8,425 bases of DNA from DASROJ01 sp035646975 (lineage in GTDB: Bacteria; Acidobacteriota; Polarisedimenticolia; JACPZX01; DASXTC01): contig DASROJ010000269.1 in NCBI GenBank assembly GCA_035646975.1, positions 1 to 8,425 on the forward strand. The letters run 5' to 3'. Below are positions 7,544 to 8,425 of the stretch, piece by piece. Position numbers and translations under genes: made by a program. Each line of letters opens with the position of its first letter. The first letter of the stretch is position 1. The notes below the pieces were generated by a model. The model saw nothing but the letters and a program-made list of their open reading frames with translations, was not told the origin of the DNA and ran no database searches.

Positions 7544-8425
7544 AAGAAACGAACCAGTCCGATAGAGCCGGCCTTCGGAACAAGCGGGAAACAGCCCGAT
7601 CCCGCGTTCTGCAGGCGTCAACTGCTCTCGGCCCTCAAGAAGGTGCAGAACGGAGATTTCTCGGTCCAGCTGCCGGATGACTGGCCGGACGTGGATGGCA
7701 AGATCGCCGACGCCTTCAATGAGATCGTCGCGGCCAACCAGAAGCTCGCCCAGGAGCTGCAGCGGGTCGGCCAGGTCGTGGGAAAGAAAGGCAGGACCCG
7801 CGAGCGCGCCCGGCTCGACCACTCCAAGGGCGCCTGGGGCGAGATGGAAGAATCGGTCAACACCCTCATCGACGACCTGCTTCGACCCACCACGGAGGTG
7901 ACCGGCGCCATCGCGGCGGTCGCCCAGGGGCATCTCAGCCAGACCATGCGACTCGACGTGGACGGCCGTCCGCTGGAGGGGGAGTTCCTCCGTTCGGCCG
8001 CCATCGTCAACAAGATGATCGAGCAGCTCGGCGTGTTCTCCTCGGAGGTGACCCGTGTCGCGCGTGAAGTGGGTTCCGCCGGCAAGCTCGGCGGCCAGGC
8101 GCGCGTGCCCGGCGCGGGCGGCGTCTGGAAGGACCTGACCGAAAGCGTCAACTCGATGGCCAGCAACCTGACCGCCCAGGTCCGCAACATCGCCGAGGTC
8201 ACCATCGCGGTGGCCAGCGGCGACCTCTCGCGCAAGATCACGGTGAACGTGAGCGGCGAAATCCTGCAGCTCAAGGAAGCCATCAACACGATGGTTGATC
8301 AGCTTCGTTCATTTGCCTCCGAAGTTACGCGAGTGGCGCGTGAGGTGGGCACCGAAGGTCGACTTGGCGGTCAGGCAGTGGTGCCGGGCGTAGCCGGTAC
8401 GTGGAAGGACCTCACGGACAATGTG
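7541..8425 (+). CDS. Multi-HAMP sensor (hybrid) histidine kinase, N-terminal part, 3' end beyond window
   Basis: The visible 295 codons are open to the right edge. There is no signal peptide or membrane helix, so the protein is probably cytoplasmic. After about 25 polar residues comes a divergent HAMP-like unit (about 26-75, LLSALKKVQNGDFSVQLP). Two clearer HAMP modules follow, near 108-163 (LIDDLLRPTTEV, GHLSQTM) and 204-256 (VRNIAEVTIAVASGDLSRKITV, AINTMVDQL). The segment FxSEVTRVAREVG(x)xGxLGGQA(x)VPG, ending WKDLT, occurs at 166 and again at 258, a repeat unit of exactly 92 residues. This arrangement is known from very long soluble HAMP-array kinases (group III/Nik1-like and bacterial relatives), which usually continue with more HAMP units, GAF, HisKA, HATPase and receiver domains. 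Those later domains are not in the window, so kinase activity is inferred from the family. HAMP arrays relay conformational signals, for example in osmotic sensing. Codon usage shifts sharply at about 8294. Confidence 0.85.
   Translation, partial: MKKRTSPIEPAFGTSGKQPDPAFCRRQLLSALKKVQNGDFSVQLPDDWPDVDGKIADAFNEIVAANQKLAQELQRVGQVVGKKGRTRERARLDHSKGAWGEMEESVNTLIDDLLRPTTEVTGAIAAVAQGHLSQTMRLDVDGRPLEGEFLRSAAIVNKMIEQLGVFSSEVTRVAREVGSAGKLGGQARVPGAGGVWKDLTESVNSMASNLTAQVRNIAEVTIAVASGDLSRKITVNVSGEILQLKEAINTMVDQLRSFASEVTRVAREVGTEGRLGGQAVVPGVAGTWKDLTDNV

Overview
The window is high-GC bacterial chromosomal DNA. A Gram-negative cell envelope is suggested by an AsmA-family protein and a secreted FG-GAP protein. 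A soluble multi-HAMP kinase of the kind common in Acidobacteriota, Myxococcota and related soil or sediment lineages fits the same picture. No 16S, tRNA or other lineage marker is present, so the phylum is an inference only. Coding density is high, and three of the four downstream gene starts touch or overlap another reading frame. I see no tRNA, rRNA, CRISPR array, insertion sequence or phage gene.

Layout. (1) Minus strand, 4438 down to 1: a long AsmA-like inner-membrane-anchored protein is followed, with a 4-base ATGA overlap, by a signal-peptide-bearing FG-GAP (integrin-alpha-like) beta-propeller protein that runs off the left edge. The first 88 bases form a perfect 41-bp inverted repeat with a 6-base loop, which looks like a fold-back artefact at a contig end. 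(2) 4439-4539: a 101-bp divergent intergenic region with good Shine-Dalgarno sites for both flanking genes and a TATA-containing palindrome. (3) Plus strand, 4540-7268: typA/bipA, the ribosome-associated translational GTPase, then a 10-TM EamA-family transporter whose start overlaps the typA stop by one base. (4) 7269-7540: a 272-bp noncoding gap that starts with a 20-bp inverted repeat over the transporter stop codon. (5) 7541 to the right edge: the N-terminal 295 codons of a HAMP-array sensor kinase, probably starting at TTG.

The genes form two transcription units diverging from the 101-bp spacer, plus a separate signalling gene. The minus-strand pair looks like an envelope module (a lipid-transport or outer-membrane-homeostasis type AsmA protein plus an exported propeller). 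The plus-strand pair links a housekeeping stress GTPase with a metabolite exporter, probably by position only. I do not see a clearly new biological system. The items most worth checking are the terminal hairpin, the AsmA C-terminal extension with its coupled propeller gene, the symmetric divergent promoter candidate, and an abrupt codon-usage change inside the HAMP array.
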